Below, in pieces: positions 58,430 to 64,000 of a stretch of 64,000 nt of DNA (position 1 is its first letter; every line of letters starts with the position of its first letter). The notes under the pieces are model-generated. The model saw only the letters and a list, made by a program, of their open reading frames with translations, did not search any database and was not told where the DNA came from. Source of the stretch: Diabrotica undecimpunctata (taxonomy: Eukaryota; Arthropoda; Insecta; Coleoptera; Chrysomelidae); the NCBI RefSeq assembly GCF_040954645.1, contig NC_092806.1, forward strand, positions 162,932,328-162,996,327, read 5' to 3'. A program made the position numbers and the translations under genes.

Positions 58430-58965
58430 TTTTGTATGACTTGCTCCATTAAATTCTCGTTCCATTTTTTGATGTTACATTTTAGTTCTATTCGTTTTTA
58501 TTTAAGTCGTTAGTTTTTTCGTTAGGTATTATCGTTTTATTTAGTTATAAGTACGTATTCTTGAGTGTGGCGTTTGTTTTCCGCTCATAGTTGTACAATT
58601 TCCTTCATTAGTTGTTTGGTTTCGTTGTTTATTTTGTCTTCTTTAGTTCATGCTTTTTTGCGACCTGTAGTTCGGCTTCGAAAAGGTTCTGATTTATGTT
58701 GTTGTTAACGTCCTCAATTTGGTTCTAATTATGCGGAGGATCTAATTCGAAATTACTCTCTAAGACCTTCTGTAATACTTCTTCATTTATTCTAACTTTA
58801 AAGACATCTATTAGTGTTGTTTATTTGTTTCAAAGATCCTTCCACTGTATTTTTTTGTGTTTTCGCCCCAACTATACGATGGTCACTACCAGTTGGTATG
58901 TTATTTATTGTTGTAACTTTTTCAAATATTTTTTTATTGTTTGAATAGTCTATTTTATTTTTGAT
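58430..58965 (-). pseudogene. LINE endonuclease C-terminal fragment and linker
   Basis: Read right to left: NKIDYSNNKKIFEKVTTINN followed by IPTGSDHRIVGAKT, the conserved end of the AP-type endonuclease (IDYI...VxVI...GSDHR), with the SDH catalytic motif intact (about 58885). A decayed linker INEEVLQKVLESNFEL and INQNLFEAELQVAKKHELKK follows to about 58640. RT is absent. It abuts the C-terminus of the I-type LINE to its right in the same orientation but is a different family. Confidence 0.75.
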
Positions 58966-58969
58966 AGTT

Positions 58970-61440
<2,471 letters not shown>

Positions 61441-61444
61441 GTTT

Positions 61445-61870
61445 TAGCCATCTGGTATTTAACCAGAATCGTATGTTTTATTATATAGGTAAGTATGTTA
61501 AATATTTTATTACATTATCATATAACTACGTGACTCACTTTTGCATAGATATTATCAGGCTCATGAGACTTTTATGGCTTTTCAACAGCTCGGTCCATTA
61601 TAACACTAGACTCGGTCTATTAGATTGACATAAGTGCTTAAAACAGCTTGTTGGAAGAGTTTTCATTTCCATCTATTTGTTTCGAAACTACTGATAAACT
61701 TTTCCTTTATTAAATTTTCTTTGTCCCTTGCACTTTTTTACATTAAACTCTAACGATCTGTTTTAATGCCAGATTTACCGTGTTTAAACTTTCATCCAAG
61801 TAAAATTGTTATACATAACAAAGCAAACTGTTTAATTAATGTTTAAACAATTTATTTTTGAATATGACTT
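61445..61870. other. Upstream remains of the LINE, no clear domain
   Basis: The minus strand may continue the LINE linker a little, but no endonuclease motif is visible. Confidence 0.4.
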
Positions 61871-62192
61871 CCAATTTTTTAATTGTTGTTTATTCTAAAT
61901 CGTAGATTTAATGAAAGAATAAAGAAAAACAAGAGAGAACAGTTTATTATTTTTAAATTTTTTTTGTATGTACCAAAACATTTTTGTTTTAACTAAATAA
62001 TATTTAGTAAGGAATTAAATAAAACAGGAAACCAACTTTTTAATTGTTGTTTATTCTAAATCGTAGATTTAATGAAAGAATAAAGAAAAACAAGAGAGAA
62101 CAGTTTATTATTTTTAAATTTTTTTTTGTATGTACCAAAACATTTTTGTTTTAACTAAATAATATTTAGTAAGAAATTTACTAAAACAGGAA
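61871..62192. repeat. Tandem duplication, two 161-bp units
   Basis: 61871..62031 and 62032..62192 are almost identical (differences near 61951, 62016 and 62026, and at the outer end). Each unit runs from CCAA through GATTTAATGAAAGAATAAAG to AAAACAGGAA. Non-coding. Confidence 0.95.
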
Positions 62193-63744
62193 ATTTAGAT
62201 ATTGGCAGTTGTGCGATACCTACCGAAACACGTCAAAACTTTTCTTTGGCAAAAACTTAGACAATCAACTTTTGCTATATAAACTAGGTAGGGATTAGGG
62301 TATTATCTATAAATAGAAGCTGCCCACTGTACTATCGACGGAGGTTTTTGACAGCGTTTACGCCGTGAGCGTGTCTGCCGCAGAGTTTGAGGAAGTTTGC
62401 AAAGTTAGTTGGTCAAGTTATGTTTGTAGAAATATACTAAATTAATGTTTTGGTAATGATTTTTTAATTTACTTAATTAAAAACTTTTCTTTTAAATCCA
62501 AACTACACACGATGAAATATTTCAGTAATTTAATAGCAAATTTTATCATCAAAATATCATAACATATTTTTAGTATGATTCTATTATTATAATAGTAGTT
62601 TTGGACCATGTATATCTACAATAGACCAGATATTCCTGCACATAAACGAATTCAAAATAAAATTTTCTCCTTTGTTAACTTTAAATCAATCTTTGACAGC
62701 GAAGTAATGGATTAACTTTATAGGCTCGATAAAAGTTTGTAATAGGAATAATAGGTGAAGTTGTCTGTAAAGTGCGAGTAAAAGGTGATTTTTCGAAAGA
62801 CATATACCTGGAAAAGATAAGATGTAGAGGTATTATAAAAGGCAATTTTCTTTAATAGGTCAATGCAAATAATGAGATACGCTGATGACTAGTCATACGC
62901 TTAAACCCTAAAAAAGCATTTGTTTCATTAACTGTCACAAAAAAAAATAGACCTTTATAGACCTTTTATACACTTTTATTTAACGTATAACTTAGCGTAG
63001 CCTTTTATATAGTAAAACCGTAGTTACGCAAATTTATTCAACACAATCCCTTCCTTCCATCACGTGTATCCCATACAAATAGGTTAAGTTAGAATCTACA
63101 AATGAAATTTGGCTGTCACCATTTTGTAATTTTATTTACATTTATTTAGGGTCGTCCCAAGAGAATTAAATGTATTATATCTAAAAGCTTCCAAAAGTTT
63201 CGCCTTACTTAAAACTCCAACGGAAGTCTTATGGTTTTTTAATTACGCTATTGTAAAGGAGTCGTTTATAAGGAGGGCAAAAACTTAGTTCCAGAGTTAT
63301 GAGCCAGTTTCAGTTCGTAAAAGATTTGTGGATTTTTTTTAGAAAAAATTATATATAAAAATCTTTACGAGAAATCTTTTTGTAGAAGATCTTGACACAG
63401 ATTTATTGAAATATATTAATAGATTTTTTAACAATCAATCCAAAAGTAATGTAAAAAGTAATTGTAAAAAATGACGTGCACTCTACCCTCCATGCTATGG
63501 CATGCTGGACGAGCCATACAGTCTGTAGTTTACACCCCGAGGAATAAGTGGGAACACAAAGTGTTACAATTTAAGTTTTTTTGTGATTTCAAATATAAGA
63601 TTTCAAATTTAGTACTATGACATTTTCTGTCAATTTTTTTACCGGCGCTTCGTATTTTCACTAGAATATCTAAAAACGACAAGAATAAAAAAAAATATAC
63701 GACAATAAAATAAAATATTTTTATAGTTAATTAAAACACACATA
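62193..63744. other. No gene; possible core promoter at 62311
   Basis: AT-rich apart from a patch at 62300..62420 that begins with TATAAATAG and turns GC-richer about 30 bp on. The rest (62430..63740) shows nothing that I can name. Confidence 0.4.
62311..62319 (+). promoter_or_regulatory. TATA-box-like element
   Basis: TATAAATAG followed after roughly 25..35 bp by a pyrimidine-flanked A and a GC-richer transcript-like patch. It could serve a host gene or a transposon; no exon was found downstream. Confidence 0.25.
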
Positions 63745-64000
63745 AAAGACTAAAAGGAAATGAAGTTACGTATATTCTTGGTGATTTTATTGCGAAAAGT
63801 GGAAAATGTATACCTAAGATCTGACTTGGTAGGTGAATACGGACTAGCAGAGAGCAATGAACGAGGGGATAGGGTTTACCAGTTCTCTCAAGAACATGAT
63901 ATAATAATAACAAATACCTGGTTTCAATTACACAAGAGAAAGCTTTATACATGGAATTGACCAAGAGATTATCTACCTCACATAATCAGAAATCAGATAG
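63745..64000 (+). pseudogene. LINE endonuclease fragment at the right edge
   Basis: Encodes NEVTYILGDFIAKSGK (cf. GDFNAK, about 63762) then DLVGEYGLAESNERGDRVYQ, FSQEHDIIITNTWFQLHKRK and LYTWN, the middle of the AP-type endonuclease of an RTE-like LINE. The Asn of GDFNAK is replaced by Ile, and a stop follows TWN. The homologous frame continues (PHIIRNQ) past the window edge. Confidence 0.85.

Overview
The window reads as a non-coding, transposon-packed piece of a large AT-rich insect genome. A beetle or a similarly repeat-rich insect is my best guess, because the mix of I/Jockey/RTE-like LINEs, Penelope-like elements (PLEs), Zn-finger hAT, piggyBac, Tc1/mariner and a tRNA-derived SINE is typical there. 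No sequence here fixes the species. There are no operons, rRNAs, functional tRNAs or CRISPR arrays. Almost every long open frame is a decayed fragment of a transposable element.

The one convincing host gene is easy to miss because its exons are short. It lies on the minus strand. Exon 1 (37128..37026) has an acceptor, a 29-nt leader, an ATG and a donor. Exon 2 (28940..28647) is GC-rich and has perfect splice signals. The two are separated by an 8.1-kb intron, and the phase left by exon 1 (2 nt) is exactly the phase that opens exon 2 (1 nt) for 97 codons. The product starts MSFLNSLQEY and carries several basophilic kinase-type sites. I do not recognise the family. The gene must continue to the left, and I found no third exon. 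Its intron holds a piggyBac remnant, several LINE pieces, a Tc1-like scrap and a hammerhead ribozyme.

Layout. 0-6.3 kb: five LINE fragments. 7.0-9.5 kb: a PLE with a GIY-YIG domain, split by a tRNA-SINE with a perfect 12-bp target duplication. 10.3-20.5 kb: LINE tails, a piggyBac C-terminus and a hairpin repeat. 23.9-28.3 kb: a 650-bp near-perfect inverted repeat of a PLE 3' end. Its right arm was later entered by a 2,870-bp hAT element (20-bp TIRs, 8-bp TSD, spliced Zn-finger transposase with one frameshift), whose intron in turn seems to hold a 513-bp MITE. 28.6-37.1 kb: the host gene region. 35.2 kb: a complete type I hammerhead ribozyme on the minus strand. A covarying, core-damaged relative lies at 47.8 kb, in a 388-bp direct repeat. 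37.7-39.1 kb: an IS630/Tc1/mariner transposase with DD82E spacing, interrupted by one stop codon. 40.7-42.4 kb, 49.5-51.5 kb and 59.0-61.4 kb: three long I-type LINEs with RT and RNase H parts. 53.3-54.8 kb: a second PLE family. 56.1-57.1 kb: a mariner transposase. The right edge enters another LINE endonuclease.

Nothing apart from the host gene is likely to work together. The interest lies in nested insertions, which give a relative order of events, and in the ribozyme-bearing repeats, whose self-cleavage would act on the RNA of their own element.
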